Of a stretch of DNA of 64,000 nucleotides, positions 43,071-52,025 are shown piece by piece. The notes under the pieces were generated by a model. It was not told where the DNA came from. It worked only from the letters and a program-made list of their open reading frames with translations, and searched no databases. Numbering within the stretch: position 1 is the first letter of the stretch; each line of letters begins with the position of its first letter. This DNA is from JAKQIM01 sp964633225. Its GTDB lineage: Bacteria; Chloroflexota; Anaerolineae; Anaerolineales; UBA4823. Made by a program: the position numbers and the translations under genes. The stretch lies in NCBI GenBank assembly GCA_964633225.1, contig CAZWFQ010000012.1, positions 1-64,000 of the forward strand, read 5' to 3'.

Positions 43071-43964
43071 TCACCTCGTTAGCTTTTCCCAGGTCTGTTG
43101 CAAGGCTTTTTTGGTCAATTGGTACACCATCAACTTGCGGTAGCGTGCGCTGGAACGCACATCGTCGATGGGGCTGCAGGCCGCAGATGCCAGGCGAGCG
43201 GCCTGGTCAAAGCTCTGCGGGTCGGGTGGGTTCTCAGCCAAGAAATCTTGAGCCTTATGAGCCAAAAGCGGGGTGGGGGCTACCGAGGCCATCGCAATCT
43301 TAAAACGATAGCCCGAAGCAGCTGTTTCATCGGGATAACCGAAAGCCGTCACCCCCACAATCGAGAGATCGCTCCAGGTATTGCGCCCCAGCTTGATGTA
43401 GGTTCCGGCGCTGTGAGCAGGCAGCGGCTCAAAATGGATGGCAGTGACAATATCACCAGGCCGCAAGGTATTCTTCCCTGGGCCGGTAAAGAAGCCTTCC
43501 AAGGGGATCTCGCGGAAACCATCTGTGCCATGTACACGCAAGCGCCCGCCCAAGACCAGGCAGGCGCCAATTGTATCGCCAGCAGGCGAGGCATTGCAGA
43601 GGTTGCCCACGATGGTGGCTCGCGTGCGCAGTTGGTGAGAGGCCACCGAGCAGCAGGCTTCAGCCAACAACGGATAGCTCTGGCGTACGGCAGCATCTGC
43701 AATCACCCGGTTCATGCTCACGCCCGCGCCGATCGTCAAACCGGCAGCATCACAAGCCAGGTTGGCAGTGCCGTCCAGCTTTTTGACATCCACCAGGTAA
43801 CGGTCGTGCCAGATGCCGTCGCGCATGCGCACGAAAATATCTGTCCCGCCGCACAAGGGGCGGGCTACTCCGGCATGTTGGGCCAAGAACTGGCTGGCCT
43901 CCATCAAGGTAGCCGGTTGGACATAATCAAATTCAGGTAGTTCTGGGTGGGCATTAATCGTCAT
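43071..43964 (-). CDS. Molybdenum hydroxylase FAD subunit
   Basis: The start is ATG 43964 after AAAGGAG; the in-frame extension to 44081 lies in the promoter region. 297 residues. FAD-binding motifs are 'CGGTDIFVRMRDGIWHDRYL' and 'TIVGNLCNASPAGDTIGACL'. The C-terminal CO_deh_flav_C domain is present. It passes electrons to NAD+ or another acceptor. First gene of the hydroxylase/AllFG operon. Confidence 0.93.
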   Translation of the reverse strand: MTINAHPELPEFDYVQPATLMEASQFLAQHAGVARPLCGGTDIFVRMRDGIWHDRYLVDVKKLDGTANLACDAAGLTIGAGVSMNRVIADAAVRQSYPLLAEACCSVASHQLRTRATIVGNLCNASPAGDTIGACLVLGGRLRVHGTDGFREIPLEGFFTGPGKNTLRPGDIVTAIHFEPLPAHSAGTYIKLGRNTWSDLSIVGVTAFGYPDETAASGYRFKIAMASVAPTPLLAHKAQDFLAENPPDPQSFDQAARLASAACSPIDDVRSSARYRKLMVYQLTKKALQQTWEKLTR

Positions 43965-44230
43965 CGTCGCTCCTTTCACAACAAAGTTTGCGCTGCAAGG
44001 ATGCAGCGTGCGCAGATTAGATAGACAGCCTACTGACAATTGTAGGTTAAACTGAACTTTTTGATGCTGCCAAGGCGCCAAACCGCGCCTGGCTATTCAT
44101 GCCCAGATCAGCAATTGTCATACAACAGGTTATTGCATTATGATGAATTTTATCACCTTCTTCAAGTGGTAGATGTCATATTGTGATGGTGATTTTGGTT
44201 AACTGTGCTAAGGTCTGGTATATTTAGTCT
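43965..44230. promoter_or_regulatory. Divergent control region of the hydroxylase operon and the AllH gene
   Basis: 266 bases without genes. A 7-bp hairpin (CGCTGCA/TGCAGCG, 43991-44008) lies in the minus-strand leader. TGACAATTG at 44034-44042 and its inverse CAATTGTCA at 44112-44120 are a split dyad that could bind one regulator. For the plus strand, TTGGTT (44195-44200), an 18-bp spacer and TATATT (44219-44224) end seven bases before the AllH ATG, suggesting a leaderless mRNA. Confidence 0.5.
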
Positions 44231-45064
44231 ATGCCTGCACACAAGATGGAGATCTATTCCTTCGGCGCCACTGCCCAACGCCTGCTGGCTGAAAACCCGG
44301 CTTGCGAAACCCTGGGTGTCACCTCACGCGGTACCTTCTTAGGCCTCAGCTCTGGCTGGGTTGTCTTCATATCAACCGAGCGCTGGCGAGGCCCGCTGAC
44401 GATCAATATTTTGGGGGAATATGAAGCGAAAGAACAGCTTGCCGTGATCCAAACCCTGCCCGCCTGGCAGGCAGATCCGCCCCAGGGACCCGCCCTGAGC
44501 GCGGCCCAGCGCAGCCAGGCTTTGCGGCAACTGGCAGCGCACCCCAACTTGAAGGCCAAAGCCAGCCCAAGCCTGCCCCTGCTCAGGCGGCTGGTGCTGA
44601 GAGATGTGGCAGCCGACGACGAAACCGGGTGGCAGCAGATCTTGGACCTTCAACACGCCCTGCAAAGCGGTCCGCCCAACGCAATGGTCCAGGCGGCCCG
44701 CCCCTGGCTGGGCCGCGGGATCGGGTTGACCCCCAGCGGGGATGACATGCTGGCGGGACTGCTGTTGGCGCTCAAGCGCTGGGGGGCTGTGCTGGCGACC
44801 GGGTTAGATATCCCCGCCATCAACCAGGCCATTGTCGAACAAGCCTGGCAGCACACCACCCGCCTCTCTGCCAGCTTGCTGGCTTGCGCCGCCCAGGGCC
44901 AGGCCGATGAGCGCCTGCTGGCGGCACTCGATGGCATTGTGACCGGAGAACCAGATCTAGAAGCCTGCGCCCAAGGCCTGGCTGGCTGGGGAAACTCTTC
45001 AGGGCTAGATGCCCTGCTGGGGATGGCTTTGATCATTTTAGCGCCAAGCATCAAACTGGTATAA
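44231..45064 (+). CDS. DUF2877 protein, AllH/YlbF-like oxamate carbamoyltransferase subunit
   Basis: 277 residues. The family block 'GRGIGLTPSGDDMLAGLLLA' (about 158-177) is diagnostic for DUF2877, and the C terminus 'LAGWGNSSGLDALLGMALII' fits. AllH is the third component of oxamic transcarbamylase in E. coli. Here it is on the opposite strand from FdrA and DUF1116 and shares their divergent control region. No ribosome binding site is seen; a -10 box lies seven bases from the ATG. Confidence 0.85.
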   Translation: MPAHKMEIYSFGATAQRLLAENPACETLGVTSRGTFLGLSSGWVVFISTERWRGPLTINILGEYEAKEQLAVIQTLPAWQADPPQGPALSAAQRSQALRQLAAHPNLKAKASPSLPLLRRLVLRDVAADDETGWQQILDLQHALQSGPPNAMVQAARPWLGRGIGLTPSGDDMLAGLLLALKRWGAVLATGLDIPAINQAIVEQAWQHTTRLSASLLACAAQGQADERLLAALDGIVTGEPDLEACAQGLAGWGNSSGLDALLGMALIILAPSIKLV

Positions 45065-45065
45065 T
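45057..45065 (+). promoter_or_regulatory. Extended -10 promoter of the hybrid kinase gene
   Basis: TGGTATAAT overlaps the AllH stop codon and lies 14 bases before the kinase ATG at 45080. There is no convincing -35 and no ribosome binding site. Confidence 0.5.
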
Positions 45066-45079
45066 AAACGTCTCCCACT

Positions 45080-48000
45080 ATGTTCACGGTCTATCTTACC
45101 CCTGCGTCAATCAGCTATCTCGTCCAATCCATCCTGGCGCTTTCCATCACGATCTATTTCTTTTACCGCATCAAGAAAGCCACCCAGACGGCGCACGGGG
45201 CACAAACGGGATTGTTGGCAGGCTTCTTCGGCGCCGTTTCGCTGCTCAGCCTATTACTTTTCTTTGAGGCCTCGCTGCCGCGCGGCCAGGATTTTTACGC
45301 GCTTTTCTTGCAGACTATCGTGCTTGCCATTGGCATGCTTTTGCTCTTGCAGTTTGCATACCGCTTCCCCAATTTACATCCTGGTCTCTGGCGCTGGGAA
45401 GCCCTGCTGGTGTTGGGCTTAAGCTGCGGGTATGTTTTTTACGAATCCAGCTTGGCATTCGAGCGTTATTCCCTGCTAAGCGCCGGATCAGTGATCTGGA
45501 GGCCCCCATATGCCGATTACCCCATGGCGGTTGGCTTTGTGTTGGCGCCGATCATCTTCCTACGCCAGGCATGGCGCAGTTCACACCAGGCCAACCCTTC
45601 GGCGCCCTTTTGGCGGCACCTGTGGCAACCCACGGGTGACGAAGCCCGCACCGCCCGCGCTCTGGCTCAGGTATTTCTAATCCCAGTAGTGCTGATCCTG
45701 GCCAATATCCTACGCTCTTATTACTTTATCTCCACCACCCTGTTCAGTGCCATCATCTCAGCTGGCATCCTTGCTGCCCTGGCAACTTTTGCAGTGGTAT
45801 ACCTGAACTACTTGCCAGAGTCCACATCATTCATTGTCAAGCTGGCTGGCGTAACTTTGATCTTCATGTTAGCCGTGTTGGGTATGGCAGGCTGGGTGAT
45901 CTCACCCATTTACGCTGCCCAGTACCATCCATCTCTGCCTGATGGAAAAACCTTCCGTTTCACCCCCAATGACCAGGGTAATTACGCCATCGAACAAATC
46001 CCCCTGGCCTTTGACGAACAAATGGGGCAAAACTTGAACTTGGTTGAGGACTGGGACCGCGAAGGGTTTGGTATAAACTTTCAGTTTCCCCTATACGGCC
46101 AGACGTATGAGACGATGTATGTAAACATGGATGGTTGGATCATGTTCGGGCAAAATGCACGGTATTCGTTTCTCCATTACCGCTACGGCGGCAAGGCCCC
46201 TGCCATCTTTCCTCTGTTCATGGATTTGGTCAACTCTGCCAATGACAGCAACTTGTACCTGCGCCAAGATAGTGATCGCCTGGTGCTGACCTGGTATCGT
46301 TTGCCAGCTTTCCACGATCCAAATGCCATTTACACCTTCCAGGTAGTGCTCTACCACAGTGGTATATTTGAGATCAGTTATAACGGCCTGCCCGAATCGC
46401 TCGTCTACCAGCCTAACGAAAACCCAGGCCAGTTACCCTGGTTCATTGGTGTGATGCCTCCTGGGCTGTCTACCGGCCCGAAGATTGTAGATTTCAACAG
46501 CACCGTACAATTCAATGATCTTAAAGGTGGCGTGATCCAAGATTACCAACTAGAATTCCGCCAATATCTACACCAGATGTTGGCCCCCCTGGCTTATCTA
46601 GTACTGGGCAGCAGTCTGCTGCTGTTGATCGCCACGCCCATCTTCTTATATGCCAACCTGGTGCGCCCACTGAATGCCTTACAACAAGGTGTACGAAAGA
46701 TTCAGTCTCACGATTACGATGTACAAGTGAGCGTACAATACCCCGATGAGATTGGCTTCTTAACCCAGGCCTTCAATCAGATGTCAGCCGAGCAGCGCGA
46801 ACTGATCCAAAGTCTCGAGGAACGTGTGGCCGAGCGCACGCGCGCCCTAAGCGAAGCCAAGGAAGCTGCTGAGGCCGCCAATCGCGCCAAGAGCATCTTC
46901 TTGGCCAATATGAGCCATGAACTGCGTACCCCCTTGAACGCTATCATAGGCTTCAGCGAGTTAATGTTGCAAGCACCTAACCTCGACCCTACCCAACACA
47001 GCAACATCGAAACGATCAACCGCAGCAGCGAACATTTGTTGGCCTTGATCAACGATATCTTGGAGCTTTCAAAGATCGAATCGGGCCGGTTGGAGGTTCA
47101 TGAGCACTCCTTTGATCTAAAACGTATGCTGCTGGGATTGGAAGATGTTTTCTTGTTGCGCGCCCAGCAAAAAGGACTTTCACTGCGCGTCGAACTAACA
47201 CCTGGCCTGCCGCAGTTCATCAGCGCCGATCAAAATAAGCTGCGCCAGGTGCTGACCAATCTATTGAGCAATGCAGTCAAATTTACAGAGCGAGGGCATA
47301 TTGCACTACGGGCCAGCCTGAGTGAAGAAGCGGCTGCTCCACAGCTTGCCGAAAACGTTGTTCAAACCCAGTTGTCAGGTCGCAAGGTCCTACATGTGGC
47401 AGTTACAGATACCGGCATTGGTATTAAGCCAGAAGACCAAGAACGCATCTTCCACCCCTTTATCCAGGTGTCAGAAGATCAATTCAGCCAGCAGGGCACT
47501 GGATTGGGGTTAGCCATCAGCCAACAGTATGTAGAAATGATGGGCGGGCATCTATCAGTTCAGAGTCAGCCTGGTCTGGGTTCCACCTTTTCCTTCAATA
47601 TCCCAGTCACCCCTATCGAAAGCATTGTTGAAAGCGTAAAGCTGCGCCGCGTCACTGGTCTGGAACCCAACCAGCCCACCTACCGCTTGCTGGTAGCAGA
47701 AGATGTTAAACCCAACCGGCTGCTGTTGATCGATCTCTTGCAATCCATTGGGTTTGAGGTACAAGCTGCTGCTAACGGGCAAGAGGCAGTGGAAATATTT
47801 CAGAGCTGGCAGCCGCACCTGATCTTTATGGATCTGCGCATGCCGGTGATGAACGGTGATGAAGCCACCCAACGCATCAAAACCTTACCAGGCATGCCGT
47901 CTACCATTATCATAGCCCTAACCGCCAGCGCATTCGAATCGGACCGTGCCCGCACCTTGGCCCTGGGCTGCGATGATTTCATCGCCAAGCCCTTCCAGCG

Positions 48001-48310
48001 CCAACAGATCTACTGCGCCCTAGAGAAACACCTCGGCGTACGGTTTACATATGAAACCGTGGAACCTAAGCAATCCTCCACCCAGCAAAGCGTTGAGACC
48101 GCGCGGCAGATGGCGAGGCTTGATCCCGCCTGGCGAGAGCAAATGCGCCGGGCAACCATTGATGGTGATGTTGTAATGATCGAGACACTGATCAGCCAGA
48201 TCGAGTCCACACAACCCGAGTTAGCAACCTTGCTGAACCAGTGGATGTTCAATTTTGACTATGCTCGCATCCGCAACCTTATCGAGGCCGTAGAATTGGA
48301 ACAACAATGA
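45080..48310 (+). CDS. Hybrid sensor histidine kinase with nidogen-like sensor domain (1076 aa)
   Basis: Seven or so membrane helices occupy residues 1-275. About residues 330-490 form an extracytoplasmic beta domain resembling NIDO ('FQFPLYGQTYETMYVNMDGW', 'DRLVLTWYRLPAFHDPNAIY', 'GIFEISYNGLPE'). A further helix near 505-525 leads to a HAMP domain (about 525-575), a coiled coil, HisKA with H613 ('ANMSHELRTPLNAIIGFSEL'), HATPase_c ('VLTNLLSNAVKFTERGHIAL', 'GTGLGLAISQQYVEMMGG') and a receiver with D918 ('HLIFMDLRMPVMNGDE'). About 110 helical residues end the protein. It overlaps the next gene by four bases, so the partner is the REC-kinase below. Confidence 0.9.
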   Translation: MFTVYLTPASISYLVQSILALSITIYFFYRIKKATQTAHGAQTGLLAGFFGAVSLLSLLLFFEASLPRGQDFYALFLQTIVLAIGMLLLLQFAYRFPNLHPGLWRWEALLVLGLSCGYVFYESSLAFERYSLLSAGSVIWRPPYADYPMAVGFVLAPIIFLRQAWRSSHQANPSAPFWRHLWQPTGDEARTARALAQVFLIPVVLILANILRSYYFISTTLFSAIISAGILAALATFAVVYLNYLPESTSFIVKLAGVTLIFMLAVLGMAGWVISPIYAAQYHPSLPDGKTFRFTPNDQGNYAIEQIPLAFDEQMGQNLNLVEDWDREGFGINFQFPLYGQTYETMYVNMDGWIMFGQNARYSFLHYRYGGKAPAIFPLFMDLVNSANDSNLYLRQDSDRLVLTWYRLPAFHDPNAIYTFQVVLYHSGIFEISYNGLPESLVYQPNENPGQLPWFIGVMPPGLSTGPKIVDFNSTVQFNDLKGGVIQDYQLEFRQYLHQMLAPLAYLVLGSSLLLLIATPIFLYANLVRPLNALQQGVRKIQSHDYDVQVSVQYPDEIGFLTQAFNQMSAEQRELIQSLEERVAERTRALSEAKEAAEAANRAKSIFLANMSHELRTPLNAIIGFSELMLQAPNLDPTQHSNIETINRSSEHLLALINDILELSKIESGRLEVHEHSFDLKRMLLGLEDVFLLRAQQKGLSLRVELTPGLPQFISADQNKLRQVLTNLLSNAVKFTERGHIALRASLSEEAAAPQLAENVVQTQLSGRKVLHVAVTDTGIGIKPEDQERIFHPFIQVSEDQFSQQGTGLGLAISQQYVEMMGGHLSVQSQPGLGSTFSFNIPVTPIESIVESVKLRRVTGLEPNQPTYRLLVAEDVKPNRLLLIDLLQSIGFEVQAAANGQEAVEIFQSWQPHLIFMDLRMPVMNGDEATQRIKTLPGMPSTIIIALTASAFESDRARTLALGCDDFIAKPFQRQQIYCALEKHLGVRFTYETVEPKQSSTQQSVETARQMARLDPAWREQMRRATIDGDVVMIETLISQIESTQPELATLLNQWMFNFDYARIRNLIEAVELEQQ

Positions 48311-49479
48311 CAGAGCCCACAACCATTGACCCCATTCCCATTATCTTGGTGGTAGATGATACCCCCGAGAATCTGCGTTTGCTTGGCCAGATCTTGAGCA
48401 ATGCCGGATATAAAGTACGCCTCGTTCCGGGCGGCAAAGAAGCACTGGCGGCCATCAGCTCTACACCGCCCGACCTGATCTTATTAGATATCATGATGCC
48501 CGAAGTCAGCGGCTTTCAGGTGGCTGAAGCATTAAAGGTAGATCCAAAAAGCAGCCCCATTCCCATCATTTTTATCAGTGCCCTGGATGATCTAGAAAGC
48601 AAGCTGCAAGCCTTTAAGCTGGGCGGGGTAGATTACGTAACCAAACCCTTCCAAGAGCATGAAGTACTGGCACGCATTAAAACCCACCTGGCGCTGTGCC
48701 GCTTACAGCACGAACTTCAAACTGCTAACACCGCTCTGGCACAGCAAGTAGAAGAGCTGCATGCCCGCAACCAAGAATTGGATGCCTTTGCGCATACCGT
48801 GGCACACGACTTAAAAAATCCACTGGGGGGAATCTACCTTTCCACATCCATCGTAGTAGACAATTACGCCGACATGCCCACCGAAGAACAACTCGAGATG
48901 CTGCGCACCAACCTGCGCGTGACAGAGTTGATGAACCGCTCGATCGAAGGTCTTATGGTCCTCGCAGGTCTGCGCGAGCAGGCATTTGAGCCAGAAGTAT
49001 TCCAAATGGGCCCTGTGGTTGCGGAGGCGTTGGGCTGCCTGGTGCACACGATCCAAGATGCCAAAGCCGAGATCGTCAATCCATCAGATTGGCCTGCCGC
49101 CATGGGATATATTTCTTGGGTGGAAGAAGTGTGGGTTAATTACTTGAGCAATGCCATCAAATACGGGGGACAGCCTCAAAAAGGCATTTATCCCCGCATC
49201 GAGCTGGGTTTCGACCTGCCATCATCCGGTGTCCCCGGCAGCCAGATCCGTTTTTGGGTATGGGATAATGGACCCGGCCTGACACCTGAACAGCAGGCAA
49301 GTCTATTCACTCCTTTCGAACGCCTGAAAAACGTGCGCGTCAAAGGACACGGCCTGGGGCTGTCCATCGTGCGGCGGATCATGGATAAATTGGGCGGCCA
49401 GGCAGGGGTAGAGAGCAGCCCCGGAAAAGGCAGCATTTTTTACTTCACCCTACCTGGGGTACCCAACGACACGCATTAA
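48307..49479 (+). CDS. Receiver-histidine kinase (REC-HisKA-HATPase)
   Basis: 390 residues, cytoplasmic. The receiver has D61 in 'DLILLDIMMPEVSGFQV'; a coiled-coil linker leads to a HisKA-like box with H167 ('TVAHDLKNPLGGIYLSTSIV') and a HATPase_c domain ('WVNYLSNAIKYGGQPQKGIY', 'GHGLGLSIVRRIMDKLGG'). It probably receives phosphate from the hybrid kinase and relays it to an unlinked regulator, since no DNA-binding output is present. Start and stop overlap with the preceding gene by ATGA. Confidence 0.92.
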   Translation: MTEPTTIDPIPIILVVDDTPENLRLLGQILSNAGYKVRLVPGGKEALAAISSTPPDLILLDIMMPEVSGFQVAEALKVDPKSSPIPIIFISALDDLESKLQAFKLGGVDYVTKPFQEHEVLARIKTHLALCRLQHELQTANTALAQQVEELHARNQELDAFAHTVAHDLKNPLGGIYLSTSIVVDNYADMPTEEQLEMLRTNLRVTELMNRSIEGLMVLAGLREQAFEPEVFQMGPVVAEALGCLVHTIQDAKAEIVNPSDWPAAMGYISWVEEVWVNYLSNAIKYGGQPQKGIYPRIELGFDLPSSGVPGSQIRFWVWDNGPGLTPEQQASLFTPFERLKNVRVKGHGLGLSIVRRIMDKLGGQAGVESSPGKGSIFYFTLPGVPNDTH

Positions 49480-49575
49480 CCGGCAGGCCTGCCAGATCGG
49501 CAGATTGAATGATCGATCGTCTCCAGCGGCAGGCTAAGCGGTATAATAGCTTAACTCTCCCCTTGGAGCTATTCT

Positions 49576-50610
49576 ATGACCCTACACGATGAAATCTTCG
49601 AACAAGCCACCTGTTTACGCGGCCTGCTGGCGCAGAAAGCGCAAGCCCAGGCTATTGCGGCTGCCATCCAGCGCCAGGGTGTGCAGTTTGCTTTCCTGGC
49701 GGCGCGCGGCACATCTGATAACGCCGGGCGCTACGCCAACTATCTATGGGGCGCCCACAACAGCATCCCCGTAGCGTTGGCTGCGCCATCCTTGTTCACC
49801 TATTACCAACAGCCGCCCCACCTGAAAGGGGCATTGGTGGTGGGCATCTCGCAGTCGGGCCAATCGCCAGATATTGTCAGCGTGCTGGAAGAAGGCAAAC
49901 GCCAGGGCTGCCTGACCCTGGCAGTGACCAATGCCCCGGGTTCCCCCCTGGCCCAGGCTGCCGACCTGGTCTTCGATATCCAGGCCGGGGCAGAGCGGGC
50001 CGTGGCTGCCACCAAGACCTATACCAGCGAGTTGATGGCGTTGGCCATGATCTCCACCGCCCTCAGTGGCAGCGAGGCCCGCTGGCAAGAGCTGGCGCAG
50101 GTGCCCATTTGGATAGAACAGGTGATGAATCAGGATGAAACAATTGCCCGCATGGCCCAGCGCTACCGCTACATGCAGCACTGCGTGGTGCTGGGGCGTG
50201 GCTTCAACTATGCCACCGCCTTTGAATGGGCCCTGAAGCTGAAGGAACTGACTTATGTCATTGCAGAGCCCTATTCGTCGGCCGATTTCCAGCATGGCCC
50301 CATCGCCATGATGGAAGGCGGCTTCCCGGTGCTGGCAATTGCCCCCCACGGGCAAGTGTTCAACTCAATGTTCGAGATGCTCGAGCGGCTGCGCAATACG
50401 CACCGCGTGGAGCTGGTGGCGCTCTCAGACGACGCAAATCTGTTGGCGCTGGCGCAGTCTTCTGTCCAACTGCCAGCCGGCGTCCCCGAATGGCTAACCC
50501 CCCTGGTGAACATCGTGCCAGGGCAGCTCTTTGCCTGTCACCTGACCCATGCCAAGGGCTATAACACCGAACAGCCGCGCACCATCAGCAAAGTAACCGA
50601 GACCCATTAA
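49576..50610 (+). CDS. SIS-domain sugar-phosphate isomerase/deaminase
   Basis: 344 residues with two SIS domains resembling the isomerase half of GlmS but without a glutaminase domain. Motifs: 'ARGTSDNAGRYANYLWG', 'GISQSGQSPDIVSVLEEGKR', 'AATKTYTSELMALAM', 'EPYSSADFQHGPIAMMEGGF'. Such stand-alone proteins deaminate or isomerise amino-sugar phosphates (AgaS or NagB-II type). It fits the nearby amino-sugar-type kinase and deacetylase. TATAAT (49542-49547) and GGAG precede it. Exact substrate unknown. Confidence 0.87.
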   Translation: MTLHDEIFEQATCLRGLLAQKAQAQAIAAAIQRQGVQFAFLAARGTSDNAGRYANYLWGAHNSIPVALAAPSLFTYYQQPPHLKGALVVGISQSGQSPDIVSVLEEGKRQGCLTLAVTNAPGSPLAQAADLVFDIQAGAERAVAATKTYTSELMALAMISTALSGSEARWQELAQVPIWIEQVMNQDETIARMAQRYRYMQHCVVLGRGFNYATAFEWALKLKELTYVIAEPYSSADFQHGPIAMMEGGFPVLAIAPHGQVFNSMFEMLERLRNTHRVELVALSDDANLLALAQSSVQLPAGVPEWLTPLVNIVPGQLFACHLTHAKGYNTEQPRTISKVTETH

Positions 50611-50736
50611 GTCTCAAAGCGATTAGATCGGAGCACTTTTCTCCCAAACCAGGGGGCATTATCCTGCCAACCTATTGCCTCTCTTTTGCCATTTAAGATG
50701 TGATACTCCCGGTTCGAAGTTCAATATATTAACGAA

Positions 50737-51288
50737 ATGAAAAATCCATCTGAAATCCTATGGGCACTACACAGCAAGGCTGAGCCGATTGATTGGGATG
50801 CGGTCTATACAGCAGAGCTGCCTCGCGTCTACAACTTCTTCTTGTACAAGGTTGGAGATAGAGAGGCGGCCCAAGATTTAACCGCCATCACCTTCGAACG
50901 CGCTTGGGAACTTCGTTCTCGATACCGAGCTACAATCGCTGCACTACCTACCTGGCTTTTTGGAATCGCCCGGAATGTGCTGAGAGAATACCTGCGCCAG
51001 CACAGGTTGAATGCGCAACGATTAGAACCGATATCCAGCAGGGAAGAAGCACCTTCAAGTTTTGATGTTGAAAAGATCGTTCAACAGCAGCAAGAGAAAG
51101 AACACTTGCAAAAAATACTCCTCGAGCTGCCTGACCGCGAACAAGATCTGATCGCATTGAAATATGGCGCAGGATTAACCAACCGGGAAATTGCCAGGAT
51201 AACCAAGCTCTCAGAAAGCAATGTGGGCAGTATTTTGCACCGGACCATTCAAAGCATACGTACAAGATGGGAGAAAAATCATGGATGA
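50737..51288 (+). CDS. ECF-type RNA polymerase sigma factor
   Basis: 183 residues. Region 2 ('VYNFFLYKVGDREAAQDLTA') and region 4 ('LPDREQDLIALKYGAGLTNR', 'IARITKLSESNVGSILHRTI') are clear; the long sigma-70 region 1 is absent. It directs RNA polymerase to a small stress regulon. No ribosome binding site precedes ATG 50737; TATATT (50725-50730) lies six bases upstream, so the mRNA is probably leaderless. The stop overlaps the start of the membrane partner. Confidence 0.92.
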   Translation: MKNPSEILWALHSKAEPIDWDAVYTAELPRVYNFFLYKVGDREAAQDLTAITFERAWELRSRYRATIAALPTWLFGIARNVLREYLRQHRLNAQRLEPISSREEAPSSFDVEKIVQQQQEKEHLQKILLELPDREQDLIALKYGAGLTNREIARITKLSESNVGSILHRTIQSIRTRWEKNHG

Positions 51289-52015
51289 CAAGTTCTTATA
51301 CCAACTGCGTGAACAGCCCAATACAGGCTTTGTCAATCAACTGCGCAGGAAACTCCAACAGGAAAGCATAGCGCCCAAGCCGGGCCTGCGCGGATTTATC
51401 CAAAGCATCTTAGGCAATAAGCGGCTGCTCCAGGCTGCCGCCTTGATAGCAGTGTTAGCGATCGTCATCACAACAATCTCACCGGCACGCGCCCTGGTCA
51501 TGTCTTTATTGGCCAATGCTGGCGGCATGGCGTTTGAGGTAACCACCGATTACCCGGGGGATGATGATGACAGCGAAGAGATCATCTTGGCGCAGGTCAT
51601 GTCCCCTGATGAAGCCCTGGCAGCCTTTCCACACAGCATTCAACTGCCCACCGCTCTTCCATCTGAGTATGTTCTGAACGATGAAGTTCAGGTGTACATC
51701 GGTGAAGATGCCGGCCCATTTGCCAACACCATCGAATTTGAATGGCAATCAGATGCCAACAGGGTTTCGCTCAGGGTTACCGACCGTGACCCAGGCGCGG
51801 CTGAGATTGTGGCCCCCGATTCTTTTGAAGAAATCACCCTGGACGAAGATCATACGGCTGTTGTGATCCGAGGCGGGTGGGACGCTGATGACCAGGTCTG
51901 GAGCAATGAGGTCAACTGGATCCGGATGCGCTGGGTAATGGATGAGCTTACCTATGAACTGGCAGGCACCGACCTGGAGCAGTTGATCGCAATCGCACAG
52001 TCAATTCTCAAATAA
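51281..52015 (+). CDS. Putative membrane-anchored sigma partner (DUF4367-like)
   Basis: The start is ATG 51281 with GGGAG upstream; the in-frame extension to 51221 lies inside the sigma gene. 244 residues: a short cytoplasmic N terminus ('RQ...FVNQLRRKLQQES' type helix), one membrane helix ('LLQAAALIAVLAIVITTISP') and an extracytoplasmic domain, with the C-terminal part ('VVIRGGWDADDQVWSNEVNW') recalling DUF4367. No HxxxCxxC zinc motif is visible, so it is not a standard ZAS anti-sigma factor. Overlap with the sigma gene suggests a role as its regulator. Confidence 0.7.
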   Translation: MDDKFLYQLREQPNTGFVNQLRRKLQQESIAPKPGLRGFIQSILGNKRLLQAAALIAVLAIVITTISPARALVMSLLANAGGMAFEVTTDYPGDDDDSEEIILAQVMSPDEALAAFPHSIQLPTALPSEYVLNDEVQVYIGEDAGPFANTIEFEWQSDANRVSLRVTDRDPGAAEIVAPDSFEEITLDEDHTAVVIRGGWDADDQVWSNEVNWIRMRWVMDELTYELAGTDLEQLIAIAQSILK

Positions 52016-52025
52016 TCTTATGTGG

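Noticed and set aside
49576..50610. Annotation as GlmS
   Set aside because: There is no N-terminal glutaminase domain, so it cannot be the full glucosamine-6-phosphate synthase; it is a stand-alone SIS protein.
50705..50720. GGTTCGAA, resembling a tRNA T-loop
   Set aside because: No acceptor, D or anticodon stems can be placed around it; it lies in the promoter region of the sigma factor gene.
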